From Castellaniella denitrificans (GTDB lineage Bacteria > Pseudomonadota > Gammaproteobacteria > Burkholderiales > Burkholderiaceae_B): a DNA stretch of 64,000 nucleotides. How positions within the stretch are numbered: the first letter of the stretch is position 1; each line of letters starts with the position of its first letter. Where the stretch lies: assembly GCF_042653765.1 (NCBI RefSeq), contig NZ_JBHSEZ010000001.1:1-64000 (forward strand), given 5' to 3'. This document shows positions 47,437 to 56,393 of this stretch, piece by piece. The translations under genes and the position numbers were made by a program. The notes beneath the pieces are model-generated. The model had not been told where the DNA came from. It made no database searches and saw nothing but the letters and a program-made list of their open reading frames with translations.

Positions 47437-47445
47437 CATGATTCC

Positions 47446-47521
47446 TGGTGGGCTGTGAGTGACTCGAACACTCGACCGACGGATTAAGAGTCCGCTGCTC
47501 TACCAACTGAGCTAACAGCCC
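47446..47521 (-). tRNA. tRNA-Lys (CTT)
   Basis: Minus-strand 76-nt tRNA. Acceptor GGGCTGT / ACAGCCC, D-arm GCTCAGTTGGTAGAGC, anticodon stem-loop GCGGA-CTCTTAA-TCCGT with anticodon CTT, T-arm GAGTGTTCGAGTCACTC, CCA encoded. Confidence 0.96.
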
Positions 47522-47610
47522 GTCGCAATGATTTTGCGAAGAACGAAACTATACACCTTTTCCCGGACTCGCGCAAAACGGCTGCGGCGGGGCCGGGCGC
47601 AAGACCCCGC

Positions 47611-48990
47611 CTACACCGCCGCCGCCAGCCGGGCCGCCAGGCCGACGTAGCTGCGCGGCGTCATCGCCAGCAGCCGCGCCTTGGGCTCGGCGGGCAGGTC
47701 CAGGCCGGCGATGAATTCCCGCAGGGCCTGCTCGGTGATGCCCTTGCCGCGCGTCAGGGCCTTCAGTTGCTCGTAGGGCTGCGGCAGGCCGTAGCGGCGC
47801 ATCACCGTCTGCACGGGCTCGGCCAGGATTTCCCAGCAAGCGTCGATGTCGGCGTCGATGGCGCCGGGATTCAGTTCCAGCTTGCCCAGGCCGCGCAGGC
47901 AGGCCTCGTAGGCCACCAGGCCGTAGCCCAGCGCCACGCCCAGGTTGCGCAGCACGGTGGAGTCCGTCAGGTCGCGCTGCCAGCGCGACACCGGCAGCTT
48001 TTCCGACAGGTGGCGCAGCATCGCGTTGGCCAGGCCCAGGTTGCCTTCGGAATTCTCGAAGTCGATCGGGTTGACCTTGTGCGGCATGGTGGACGAGCCG
48101 ACCTCGCCGTCCTTCAGGCGCTGCTTGAAATATCCCAGGGAGATGTAGCCCCAGACGTCGCGGTTCAGGTCCAGCAGGATGGTGTTGGCGCGGGCGATCG
48201 CGTCGAACAGGGCCGCCATCCAGTCATGCGGCTCGATCTGGATCGAATAGGGGTTCTGGGTCAGCCCCAGGCCGCCCAGGACTCCGCCGGAGAACGCGGG
48301 CCAGTCGATTTCCGGGTAGGCCGCCAGGTGGGCGTTGTAGTTGCCGGTAGCGCCGTTCATCTTGGCCAGGGGCTGCACGGCGCGGATCGCGTCCAGGGCG
48401 CGTTCCAGGCGGGCGACCACGTTGGCGAATTCCTTGCCCATGGTGCTGGGCGTGGCCGGCTGGCCGTGCGTGCGCGACAGCAGCGGCTGATTGGCGTGCC
48501 GGTGCGCCAGTTCGCGCAAGCGGGCGGCGACCGATTCCAGCGCCGGCACCACGCACAGCGTGCGCGCCCGGCCCAGCATCAGGGCGTGCGAGGTGTTGTT
48601 GATGTCTTCCGAAGTGCAGGCGAAGTGGATGAATTCGGCCGCCCGGGACAGCTCGGCGTCGTCGGCCACCTGTTCCTTGAGCCAGTATTCCACCGCCTTC
48701 ACGTCGTGGTTGGTGGTGCGCTCGATGGCCTTGATGCGGGCCGCGTCGGCCTCGGAGAAATTGTCCACCAGCGCCCGCAGCCGCGCGCGCGCCGCAGCCG
48801 GGAAGGCGGGCAGCTCGGGCAGGCCGGCGTCGGACAGGCCGATCAGCCAGGCGATCTCGACTTCGACCCGGTGCGCCATGAAGCCGGCTTCGGACAGGAA
48901 GGGCCGCAGGGCGTCGGCCTTGGCCGCGTAGCGCCCATCCAGGGGCGACAGCGCGTTCAGCGCGCTGAGGGAAGAATCAATATGCATCAT
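47611..48990 (-). CDS. purB: Adenylosuccinate lyase
   Basis: Catalyses two fumarate-releasing steps in purine synthesis (SAICAR to AICAR, adenylosuccinate to AMP). The 459-residue protein is of the E. coli type. It starts near LSALNALSPLDGRYA, has FACTSEDINNTSHALM and SRTHGQPATPSTMGKEFANV (catalytic His), and the superfamily signature GSSTMPHKVNPIDFENSEGN. Two adjacent ATGs (48990 and 48987) are possible starts. The long frame upstream is non-coding leader that contains a strong hairpin. Confidence 0.95.
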   Translation of the reverse strand: MMHIDSSLSALNALSPLDGRYAAKADALRPFLSEAGFMAHRVEVEIAWLIGLSDAGLPELPAFPAAARARLRALVDNFSEADAARIKAIERTTNHDVKAVEYWLKEQVADDAELSRAAEFIHFACTSEDINNTSHALMLGRARTLCVVPALESVAARLRELAHRHANQPLLSRTHGQPATPSTMGKEFANVVARLERALDAIRAVQPLAKMNGATGNYNAHLAAYPEIDWPAFSGGVLGGLGLTQNPYSIQIEPHDWMAALFDAIARANTILLDLNRDVWGYISLGYFKQRLKDGEVGSSTMPHKVNPIDFENSEGNLGLANAMLRHLSEKLPVSRWQRDLTDSTVLRNLGVALGYGLVAYEACLRGLGKLELNPGAIDADIDACWEILAEPVQTVMRRYGLPQPYEQLKALTRGKGITEQALREFIAGLDLPAEPKARLLAMTPRSYVGLAARLAAAV

Positions 48991-49121
48991 CGACGGGAAG
49001 AGAAGGCGCGGCCGCCCGGATACGAGGCCGGAGCGCGCGGGACAGTGGAACGAACGGCGACCAGGGGAGGCCCCGGATCCGGGGGACCGGCGAGGCGCGC
49101 CCCAAGGCAGGATTCTAGCAC

Positions 49122-49151
49122 CCGCCCCGCCCGCGCTTCCGGGCGGGGCGG
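49122..49151. repeat. 12-bp perfect GC hairpin in the purB upstream region
   Basis: CCGCCCCGCCCG / CGGGCGGGGCGG with loop CGCTTC. It lies just upstream of a minus-strand extended -10-like TGCTAGAAT that could drive purB. No U-tract follows, so it is not a clear terminator. The rest of 48991-49268 holds no gene. Confidence 0.5.
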
Positions 49152-49268
49152 ATATACCACACCACGCCGGCGGCGCTTCGTAAAAAAAGGTCAAAACACC
49201 CCGGGCATCCCGGGGTCCGGGGACCCGTCCTGCTATACTTTTCGAGCCCTGGACTCTCTCGCCTCCCC

Positions 49269-49883
49269 ATGAAATTGATCGGTTCCCTGACCAGCCCCTA
49301 CGTCCGCAAGGTCCGTATCGTGCTGGCCGAGAAAAAGCTCGACTACGAGCTGGTCCTCGACGACCCCTGGGGGCCCGCGACCCACGTCACGGCGCACAAT
49401 CCCCTGGGCAAGGTGCCCTGTCTGATCATGGACGAGAACGGCGCGCTGTTCGACTCGCGCGTCATCGTGGAATACCTGGACACGCTCTCGCCGGTGGGCC
49501 GGCTGATCCCGCCGCCCGGACGCGAGCGCGTGGAAGCCAAGCGCTGGGAAGCCGTGGCCGACGGCATCATGGACGCCGCCGCGGCCGCCTTCATGGAAAC
49601 CCACCGCCGGCCCGAGCCCCAGCGCAACCCCGACTGGGTCGCCCGCCAGCACAGGAAGATCCGCGCCGGGCTGGACTACATGGAACAGCTCCTGGGCGAA
49701 CAGTCCTACTGCATGGGCGTGAACCTGTGCCTGGCCGACATCGCCGTGGGCGCCGCCCTGGGCTACCTGGACCTGCGCTTCCCGGACATGGACTGGCGCG
49801 CCAGCCACCCCCACCTGGCCCGCCTGACGGAAAAGCTCGACGCGCGGCCGTCGTTCGCCACGACCAGGCCGCCCGCCGCGTAG
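49269..49883 (+). CDS. Glutathione S-transferase family protein
   Basis: A 204-residue GST. The thioredoxin-like N-terminal domain begins MKLIGSLTSPYVRKVRIVLA (catalytic Ser/Tyr region). The cis-Pro is in NPLGKVPCLIMDE, with glutathione contact residues in LFDSRVIVEYLD. The all-helical C-terminal domain has CLADIAVGAALGYLDLRFPD. Such proteins detoxify electrophiles or act in stress; the substrate is not predictable. Stands alone, ended by a terminator. Confidence 0.92.
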   Translation: MKLIGSLTSPYVRKVRIVLAEKKLDYELVLDDPWGPATHVTAHNPLGKVPCLIMDENGALFDSRVIVEYLDTLSPVGRLIPPPGRERVEAKRWEAVADGIMDAAAAAFMETHRRPEPQRNPDWVARQHRKIRAGLDYMEQLLGEQSYCMGVNLCLADIAVGAALGYLDLRFPDMDWRASHPHLARLTEKLDARPSFATTRPPAA

Positions 49884-49904
49884 ATCCCGCGCGCCCAAGA
49901 CGGC

Positions 49905-49942
49905 AAATCCCCGCGCGGACCGCGAGCCCGCGCGGGGATTTT
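49905..49942. terminator. Intrinsic terminator between GST and mnmA
   Basis: AAATCCCCGCGCGG / CCGCGCGGGGATTT, 14-bp stem with a 9-base loop and a T-rich flank, placed between the convergent genes and working in both directions. Confidence 0.88.
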
Positions 49943-49962
49943 CATTTCCGCCCGCGCAAACC

Positions 49963-51081
49963 CTAGACGATGATCCCGCCGCCCAGGCAGACGTCGCCGT
50001 CGTACAGCACCGCCGACTGGCCCGGGGTCACGGCCCACTGGGGCTGGTCGAAGCGCAGCGCGAAATCCGCCGCGCCCTCCCCCGCTTCCAGGGCGCAGGC
50101 GGCGTCGGCCTGCCGGTAACGGGTCTTGGCGGCGTAAGCGCCGGGGACCGGCGGTTCGCCCGCCACCCAGCTGGCGTCCTGGGCGTACAGCCGCTCGCTG
50201 AGCAGCCAGGGGTGGTCATGACCCTGGACGACGTACAGGACGTTGTTCGCCAGGTCCTTGCGGGCCGCGTACCAGGCGTCGGCCGTGCCGTCCTCGCGCT
50301 GGGCGCCGCGTACCCCGCCGATGCCCAGGCCCTTGCGCTGGCCCAGGGTATGGAAGGCCAAGCCCTGGTGGCGGCCGATCTCCCGCCCCTCGGGGGTCAG
50401 CATCGGCCCCGGCTTCACAGGCAGGTAGCGGTTCAGGAATTCCCGGAACGGCCGCTCGCCGATGAAGCAGATGCCTGTGGAGTCCTTCTTGGCGGCGTTG
50501 GGCAGGCCGATCTCGCGCGCGATGCGGCGGACCTCGGTCTTGGGCAGCTCGCCCAGGGGAAACAGGGTGCGCGCCAGCTGGTCCTGGTTCAGGCGGTGCA
50601 GGAAATAGCTCTGGTCCTTGGTGCCGTCCAAGGCCTTCAGCAGTTGGCTGCGCGGGCCCGCGGGCGTGTCGATGCGCCGCACCCGGGCGTAGTGGCCGGT
50701 GGCGATGTAGTCGGCGCCCAGCCCCATGGCGTGGTCCAGGAAGGCCTTGAACTTGATTTCGGCGTTGCACAGCACGTCCGGATTGGGCGTGCGGCCGGCG
50801 GAATATTCCCGCAGGAATTCCGCGAACACCCGGTCCTTGTACTCGGCGGCGAAATTGACCGCCTCGATGTCCACGCCCACCACGTCGGCCACGCTGGCGG
50901 CGTCCAGCCAATCCTGGCGCGACGAGCAGTATTCGCTGTCGTCGTCGTCCTCCCAGTTCTTCATGAACAGGCCGACCACCTCGTAGCCCTGCTGCTTGAG
51001 CAGCCAGGCCGACACCGAGGAATCGACCCCGCCCGACATGCCGATGACGACCCGGGCGCCGCGCGCGGGCCGGTCAGCCAT
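49963..51081 (-). CDS. mnmA: tRNA 2-thiouridine(34) synthase MnmA
   Basis: ATP-dependent thiolase that puts sulfur on wobble uridine of Lys, Glu and Gln tRNAs. The 372-residue protein has the PP-loop motif GMSGGVDSSVSAWLL (about residues 14-28). The catalytic cysteine is in TPNPDVLCNAEIKF and the second in DSTGICFIGERPFREFL. Its product is the substrate for MnmH (21861-22937). Its start overlaps the glcF end by eight bases, so it is read as the last gene of the glycolate oxidase block. Confidence 0.96.
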   Translation of the reverse strand: MADRPARGARVVIGMSGGVDSSVSAWLLKQQGYEVVGLFMKNWEDDDDSEYCSSRQDWLDAASVADVVGVDIEAVNFAAEYKDRVFAEFLREYSAGRTPNPDVLCNAEIKFKAFLDHAMGLGADYIATGHYARVRRIDTPAGPRSQLLKALDGTKDQSYFLHRLNQDQLARTLFPLGELPKTEVRRIAREIGLPNAAKKDSTGICFIGERPFREFLNRYLPVKPGPMLTPEGREIGRHQGLAFHTLGQRKGLGIGGVRGAQREDGTADAWYAARKDLANNVLYVVQGHDHPWLLSERLYAQDASWVAGEPPVPGAYAAKTRYRQADAACALEAGEGAADFALRFDQPQWAVTPGQSAVLYDGDVCLGGGIIV

Positions 51082-52303
51082 GGAGGGCCTCGTCCACGGT
51101 TTCGATCCAGTGGCGCACCGGCGTGCCGGTGCCGCCCTGGAGATGGCAGATGCAGCCGATGTTCGAGGACACGATGGTCCCGGGCAGCGTCGCCTCGATC
51201 GCCCGCAGCTTGCGGTCGCGCAGGGACTTCGACAGCGCCGGCTGGGTGATCGAATAGGTGCCCGCCGAGCCGCAGCACAGGTGCGATTCGCCGAAGGCCT
51301 GGAGATCGAAGCCCAGGTCGGCCAGCAGCCGCTCGGTGACGGCGCGCAGGCCCTGCCAGTGCTGCAGCGTGCAGGGCGGATGGAAGGCGCTGCGGCCGGG
51401 CGCGCGGCGCATCTTCGCCCGGACCTCGGCCGCCATCGGCGCGAGGAACTCGGCGATGTCCTTGACGTAGGGCATCAGGCGCGCGGCGCGTTCGGCGTAG
51501 GCCGGGTCGTGCTTCAGGTGATGGGCATAGTCCTTGATCATGCCGCCGCAGCCCGAGGCGTTGACGATCACGGCCTCGACCTCGCCGGATTCCAGCAGCG
51601 GCAGCCAGGCGTCCACGTTGGCACGCATCTGGTCGCGGCCGGCCTCCTGGGCGTCCAGGTGGAAATTGATGGCGCCGCAACAGCCCGACCCGGCGGCGAT
51701 GCGCGTGCCCACGCCGACCGCGTCCAGCACGCGCAGCGTGGCGGCGTCGATGGAGGGCATCATGGCGGGCTGGACGCAGTTGGCCAGCATCAGCACCTGG
51801 CGCGCATGGCGGCCGGGCTCCGCCGGCAGCGGCCCGGCCGGGCGGGCTTCCGCGATCTTGGAGCGCAGCACCGCCGGCAGCGCGGGCCGCACCCAGCGTC
51901 CCATCCGGTACAGGGGACCGAACCAGGGCGAGCCCATCAGGCGGCGCAGGGCGCCCCGCATCAGGCGTTCGCGCAATGGACGGCGCACGCGCTCGCTGAC
52001 GATCTGGCGGCCGATGTCCACCAGGGCGCCGTACTGGACGCCCGACGGACAGGTGGTCTCGCAATTGCGGCAGGTCAGGCAGCGGTCCAGGTGCTGCTGG
52101 GTGACGAAGGTGGGCTCGGCGCCCTCCAGGACCTGCTTGATCTGGTAGATGCGCCCGCGCGGGCTGTCGAGTTCGTCGCCCAGGATCTGGTAGGTCGGAC
52201 AGGTCGCCAGGCAAAAACCGCAATGCACGCAGCGGCGCAGGATTTCATCGGCGTCCCGGCCGAAATCGGTGTCGCGCGCCCAGTCCGCGAGTTGTGTCTG
52301 CAT
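51074..52303 (-). CDS. glcF: Glycolate oxidase iron-sulfur subunit GlcF
   Basis: Iron-sulfur subunit (409 residues) of membrane-associated glycolate oxidase. Two 4Fe-4S motifs are CVHCGFCLATCPTYQ (about 26-40) and CLTCRNCETTCPSG (about 75-88). The two CCG domains carry GSGCCGAINFHLD and SHLCCGSAGTYSIT. It passes electrons from the flavin subunits GlcD and GlcE to the respiratory chain. Lies 9 bases after glcE. Confidence 0.95.
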   Translation of the reverse strand: MQTQLADWARDTDFGRDADEILRRCVHCGFCLATCPTYQILGDELDSPRGRIYQIKQVLEGAEPTFVTQQHLDRCLTCRNCETTCPSGVQYGALVDIGRQIVSERVRRPLRERLMRGALRRLMGSPWFGPLYRMGRWVRPALPAVLRSKIAEARPAGPLPAEPGRHARQVLMLANCVQPAMMPSIDAATLRVLDAVGVGTRIAAGSGCCGAINFHLDAQEAGRDQMRANVDAWLPLLESGEVEAVIVNASGCGGMIKDYAHHLKHDPAYAERAARLMPYVKDIAEFLAPMAAEVRAKMRRAPGRSAFHPPCTLQHWQGLRAVTERLLADLGFDLQAFGESHLCCGSAGTYSITQPALSKSLRDRKLRAIEATLPGTIVSSNIGCICHLQGGTGTPVRHWIETVDEALHG

Positions 52304-52312
52304 GGTGGATCC

Positions 52313-53407
52313 TCAGAGTTCCGGGTACAGCCGATGGGCGTTGAAGATTCCGGCGGGATCGAATTCCCGCTTCAGCCGCCGGTGGATCTGCAGCACGCCG
52401 TCGGCCAGGGGGTGGAAGGTCGGCACGCCGGCGGGCGCGCCTTCGCGGCGGTACAGGCAGGCGGAACCGCCCAGCGACTGGACCCGGTCGCGCAGCGCCG
52501 CCGCGTCGTGCGGCCCGGCCAGCCAGCGCAGGCAGCCCCCCCATTCGTGCAGCACGGGCGCGAGGCCCAGCGCGGGCGCGCCGGCGGGCAGGACGATGCG
52601 CCACAAGGGCCGCTGGCGGAAAAACGCGTGCGTCTGGTCGCGCAGGCCCAGCCAGAAGGCGTCGGCGGCCTCGCCGGACAGGCGTTCCCCGCCGATCTCC
52701 TCCAGGCCCTGGCGCACGGCCGATTCATTGCCCGACAGGCGCACCGAGAGTTTCCCTCCGGCACCCGAGGCGTCGGCCACCCAGGCCGTCGCCGACACCG
52801 GCAGCGGCCGCGACCGCCAGCGCAGGCACAGGCCCAGGGCGGAGGCTTCGTCCAGCGCCAGGACGCAGGTGGCCTCGCTGCGCGGCCGGGGCGCGACCTT
52901 GAGCGAGACTTCGACCAGCGCCCCCAGGACGCCCAGGGAACCCGCCAGCAGGCGCGAGACGTCGTAGCCGGCGACGTTCTTCATGACCTCGCCGCCGAAA
53001 CGCAGCACGTTGCCGTCGGCGCTCAGCAGGCGCGTGCCGAGCACGAAATCCGCCAGCGAACCGGCCGCCATGCGGCGCGGGCCGGACAGGCCCGAGGCCA
53101 CGCAGCCCCCCAGGGTGCCGGCGGCGCCGAAGCGCGGCGGCTCGAAGGCCAGCATCTGGTTCCGCGACGCCAGCAGCGCCTCGATTTCCGCCAGCGGCGT
53201 GCCGGCCCGGGCCGTCAGCACCAGTTCGGACGGCTCGTAGCTCACCACGCCGTGATAGGCCGACAGGTCCAGCCAGGACACGGCGCCCTCCGGCGGCAGC
53301 GGGCCGCCATAGAACAGCCGCGTGCCCCCGCCCCGGATCAGGAGCGGGCGCTGGGCCGCGCGAGCGGTCACGACCTGCTCGCAGAGTTCGGACAATACGA
53401 ATTCCAT
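52313..53407 (-). CDS. glcE: Glycolate oxidase FAD-binding subunit GlcE
   Basis: A 364-residue FAD-binding PCMH-type protein. FAD-contact motifs are LLIRGGGTRLFYGG (about 22-35), FGAAGTLGGCVASGLSGPRR and GGEVMKNVAGYDVSRLLAGS. The C-terminal part is short and degenerate, as usual for GlcE. A longer open frame upstream overlaps glcD and is not used; MEFVLSELCEQV is the natural start. Middle gene of glcD-glcE-glcF, 11 bases after glcD. Confidence 0.93.
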   Translation of the reverse strand: MEFVLSELCEQVVTARAAQRPLLIRGGGTRLFYGGPLPPEGAVSWLDLSAYHGVVSYEPSELVLTARAGTPLAEIEALLASRNQMLAFEPPRFGAAGTLGGCVASGLSGPRRMAAGSLADFVLGTRLLSADGNVLRFGGEVMKNVAGYDVSRLLAGSLGVLGALVEVSLKVAPRPRSEATCVLALDEASALGLCLRWRSRPLPVSATAWVADASGAGGKLSVRLSGNESAVRQGLEEIGGERLSGEAADAFWLGLRDQTHAFFRQRPLWRIVLPAGAPALGLAPVLHEWGGCLRWLAGPHDAAALRDRVQSLGGSACLYRREGAPAGVPTFHPLADGVLQIHRRLKREFDPAGIFNAHRLYPEL

Positions 53408-53418
53408 GGCGGAGAATC

Positions 53419-54915
53419 CTAGAACCGGGGGATGTCGGGGAAGCGGATGTCGCCCTGGTGGACGTGCATCTTGCCGTATTCCGCGCAGCGCACCAGCGTG
53501 GGAATGAGCTTGAGCGGATTGAGCAGCCCGTAGGGATCGAAGGCGCGCTTGACCGCCGAGAAGACGTCCAGCTCGTCGCGCGTGAACTGCGAGCACATCT
53601 GATTGATCTTCTCCAGGCCCACGCCGTGCTCGCCGGTGATGGTGCCGCCCACCTGGACGCACAGTTCCAGGATGGCGGCGCCGAAGGCCTCGGCGCGTTC
53701 GACTTCGTCGGGCTGGTTGGCGTCGAACAGGATCAGGGGGTGCAGGTTGCCGTCCCCGGCGTGGAACACGTTCGAGCAGCGCAGGCCGAACCGGGTTTCC
53801 ATCCCGGCGATGGCCGCCAGGACCTTGCCCAGGTGGCGGCGCGGGATGGTGCCGTCCATGCAATAGTAGTCGGGCGAGATGCGCCCGGCGGCGGGAAAGG
53901 CGTTCTTGCGCCCGGCCCAGAACTTCAGGCGTTCCTCTTCGGACGAGGACGTCTGCAGCCGGGTGGCGCCGGCTTCGCGCAGCAGGGCCTCGACGCGGGC
54001 GATTTCCTCGGCGACCTCGTCGGGCGTGCCGTCGGATTCGCACAGCAGGATGGCCTCGGCGTCCAGGTCGTAGCCGGCCTTCACGAAGGGCTCGACCATG
54101 TGCACCGAACGCTTGTCCATCAGTTCCAGCCCGGCGGGGATGATGCCGCCCGCGATGATGCGCGTGACGCCCTCGCCCGCCTGCTCGACGCCGGGGAAGC
54201 TGGCCATGACCACCCGCGCCAGTTGCGGGCGCGGGATCAGCCGCACCGTGACCTCGGTGACCAGGCCGAGCATGCCCTCGGAGCCGATGAAGGCCTGCAG
54301 CAGGTTCAGGCCCGGGGCGTCCGGCGCCTCGCCGCCGAGCTCGATGATGTCCCCTTCGATCGTGACCACGCGCACGCGCAGCACGTTGTGCACCGTCAGG
54401 CCGTATTTCAGGCAATGCACGCCCCCGGAGTTTTCCGCCACGTTGCCGCCGATGGAACAGGCGATCTGGCTGGACGGATCCGGCGCATAGTACAGGCCGT
54501 GGGGCGCGGCCGCCTCGGAGATCGCCAGGTTGCGCACGCCGGGGCCGACCACGGCCACGCAGGTCTCCGGATCCAGGCGCAGGATGCGGTTGAGCTTGGC
54601 CAGACCGACGACCACCCCCTGGGGATGCGGCGTGGCGCCGCCCGACAGCCCGGTGCCCGTGCCGCGCGGCACCACCGGCACATTGTGTTCGTGGCAGGCC
54701 TTGAGGATGGCGACGACCTGGGCCTCGTTTTCAGGCAGCACCACGACGGGAGGCTGCTCGCGGTACAAGGCCAGCCCGTCGCATTCGTAGACGCGGGTCT
54801 GGTCGGGCCGGGTGAGGATGCAATGCGCCGGCACGTCGCGCGCGATGCGGGCGAGGAAGCCGGGGAAATCGGGCACGGTGGCGTGCCGTTCGTCCGTGGA
54901 GCTTGCGATGTCCAT
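53419..54915 (-). CDS. glcD: Glycolate oxidase catalytic subunit GlcD
   Basis: FAD-linked catalytic subunit (498 residues) oxidising glycolate to glyoxylate. FAD-binding motifs are VPRGTGTGLSGGATPHPQG (about 80-98), CSIGGNVAENSGGVHCLKYG and FIGSEGMLGLVTEVTVRLIP. The C-terminal FAD-oxidase domain ends with GDGNLHPLILFD and TGEHGVGLEKINQM. It lies 16 bases after a related FAD oxidase gene. Glyoxylate could be reduced back or used via GhrA-type enzymes. Confidence 0.94.
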   Translation of the reverse strand: MDIASSTDERHATVPDFPGFLARIARDVPAHCILTRPDQTRVYECDGLALYREQPPVVVLPENEAQVVAILKACHEHNVPVVPRGTGTGLSGGATPHPQGVVVGLAKLNRILRLDPETCVAVVGPGVRNLAISEAAAPHGLYYAPDPSSQIACSIGGNVAENSGGVHCLKYGLTVHNVLRVRVVTIEGDIIELGGEAPDAPGLNLLQAFIGSEGMLGLVTEVTVRLIPRPQLARVVMASFPGVEQAGEGVTRIIAGGIIPAGLELMDKRSVHMVEPFVKAGYDLDAEAILLCESDGTPDEVAEEIARVEALLREAGATRLQTSSSEEERLKFWAGRKNAFPAAGRISPDYYCMDGTIPRRHLGKVLAAIAGMETRFGLRCSNVFHAGDGNLHPLILFDANQPDEVERAEAFGAAILELCVQVGGTITGEHGVGLEKINQMCSQFTRDELDVFSAVKRAFDPYGLLNPLKLIPTLVRCAEYGKMHVHQGDIRFPDIPRF

Positions 54916-54931
54916 GGGATTCCTTCAGCGC

Positions 54932-56344
54932 CTAGGCGGCCGGCGGCAGGATCTTGCCGGGATTGAGCACGTTGCGCGGATCCAGCGCGGCCCTCAGGGC
55001 CGCCATTACGTCCAGCGCGTCCTGGCCGTGCTCGGCCCGCATGAAGGCCTGCTTGTGCAGGCCGACCCCGTGCTCGCCGGTACAGGTGCCCTGCATGGCG
55101 ATGGCGCGCGCCACCAGGCGCTGGTTCAGCCGTTCGGATTCGGCCCATTCGTCCGGATTGTCCGGGTCGAGCAGCATCAGCACGTGGAAGTTGCCGTCGC
55201 CCACGTGGCCCACGATGGTGTAGGGAAAGCTCGCCTGGTCCAGCTCGCGCGCGGTTTCCCCCACGCACTCGGCCAACCGGGAGATCGGCACGCACACGTC
55301 GGTCGTGCTGGAACGGCAGCCGGGACGAAGTTGCAGGCCGGCGAAATAGGCGTTGTGCCGCGCCGTCCACAGGCGGCTGCGGTCCTCGGGGCGGTCGGCC
55401 CATTCGAAGTCCTGGCCGCCGTGCTCGCGGGCGATGGCCTGCACCGATTCGGCCTGCTCGCGCACCGAGGCCGGGCTGCCGTGGAATTCGAACAGCAGCA
55501 GCGGCGATTCGCGCAGGTCCAGGTGGCTGTAGCGGTTGGTCGCCCGCACGGCATGGGCGTCCATGAACTCGATCCGGGCCACCGGCACGCCCGTCTGGAT
55601 GACCTCGATCACGCTGTGGACGGCGGCGTCCAGGTCCGGGAAATTGCAGATCGCCGCGGACACGGCCTCCGGCTGGGGATACAGGCGCACGGTGACTTCG
55701 ACGATGATCCCCAGGGTGCCCTCGCTGCCCACGAACAGGCGGGTCAGGTCGTAGCCCGCCGAGGACTTGCGTGCCCGGCTGGCGGTCTCGATCACCCGCC
55801 CGTCGGCCGTGACGACCTTCAGCGACATGACGTTCTCGCGCATGGTGCCGTAGCGCACGGCGTTGGTGCCGGAGGCGCGGGTGGCCGCCATGCCGCCCAG
55901 GCTGGCGTCGGCCCCCGGGTCGATGGGGAAGAACAGGCCGGTTTCCCGCAGGGATTCGTTGAGCTGCTTGCGGGTCACGCCGGCCTGGACCGTGGCCGTG
56001 AAGTCCTCGGCGTGCACGGCCACGATCCGGTTCATCCCCGACAGGTCCAGGCAGACCCCGCCCTGGACCGCCAGCAGGTGGCCCTCCAGGGACGAACCCG
56101 CGCCATAGGGAATCAGGGCGATGCCGTGGTCGTGGCAGTGGCGCGCCACCCAGGCGACCTCGTCCACGTCCCGGGCGAAGACCACCGCGTCGGGCGGCAT
56201 GGCCGGATATGGGGACTCGTCGCTGCCATGGTGCTCGCGCACCGCCCGCGCCGTGGAGCAGCGCTCGCCGAAACGCGACTGGAGCGCCGCCAGGAACCCA
56301 TCCGGCAAGGGCCGGGACCGCTGGGCGATGTGCAAGGTATCCAT
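54932..56344 (-). CDS. FAD-binding oxidase, D-lactate dehydrogenase (cytochrome)-like
   Basis: A 470-residue flavoprotein related to, but distinct from, GlcD. FAD motifs are IPYGAGSSLEGHLLAVQGGV (about 98-117), PGADASLGGMAATRASGTNA and FVGSEGTLGIIVEVTVRLYP. The C-terminal domain has VGHVGDGNFHVLMLLD and GEHGVGLHKQAFMRAEHG. Closest in pattern to D-lactate dehydrogenase (cytochrome) and yeast Dld-type enzymes, so it likely oxidises D-lactate or another 2-hydroxy acid. It heads the oxidase block, 49 bases downstream of aroG. Confidence 0.88.
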   Translation of the reverse strand: MDTLHIAQRSRPLPDGFLAALQSRFGERCSTARAVREHHGSDESPYPAMPPDAVVFARDVDEVAWVARHCHDHGIALIPYGAGSSLEGHLLAVQGGVCLDLSGMNRIVAVHAEDFTATVQAGVTRKQLNESLRETGLFFPIDPGADASLGGMAATRASGTNAVRYGTMRENVMSLKVVTADGRVIETASRARKSSAGYDLTRLFVGSEGTLGIIVEVTVRLYPQPEAVSAAICNFPDLDAAVHSVIEVIQTGVPVARIEFMDAHAVRATNRYSHLDLRESPLLLFEFHGSPASVREQAESVQAIAREHGGQDFEWADRPEDRSRLWTARHNAYFAGLQLRPGCRSSTTDVCVPISRLAECVGETARELDQASFPYTIVGHVGDGNFHVLMLLDPDNPDEWAESERLNQRLVARAIAMQGTCTGEHGVGLHKQAFMRAEHGQDALDVMAALRAALDPRNVLNPGKILPPAA

Positions 56345-56393
56345 GTCCGATCCTGTCTTCTCGAAAACCGGTGGGTCCGCCGGACGGGGCGCC

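Noticed and set aside
47367..47441. 24-codon TTG-started frame in the candidate RNA
   Set aside because: Spacing from AGGAGG is 13 bases and the frame runs through the terminator stem; kept only as a remark, not as a gene.
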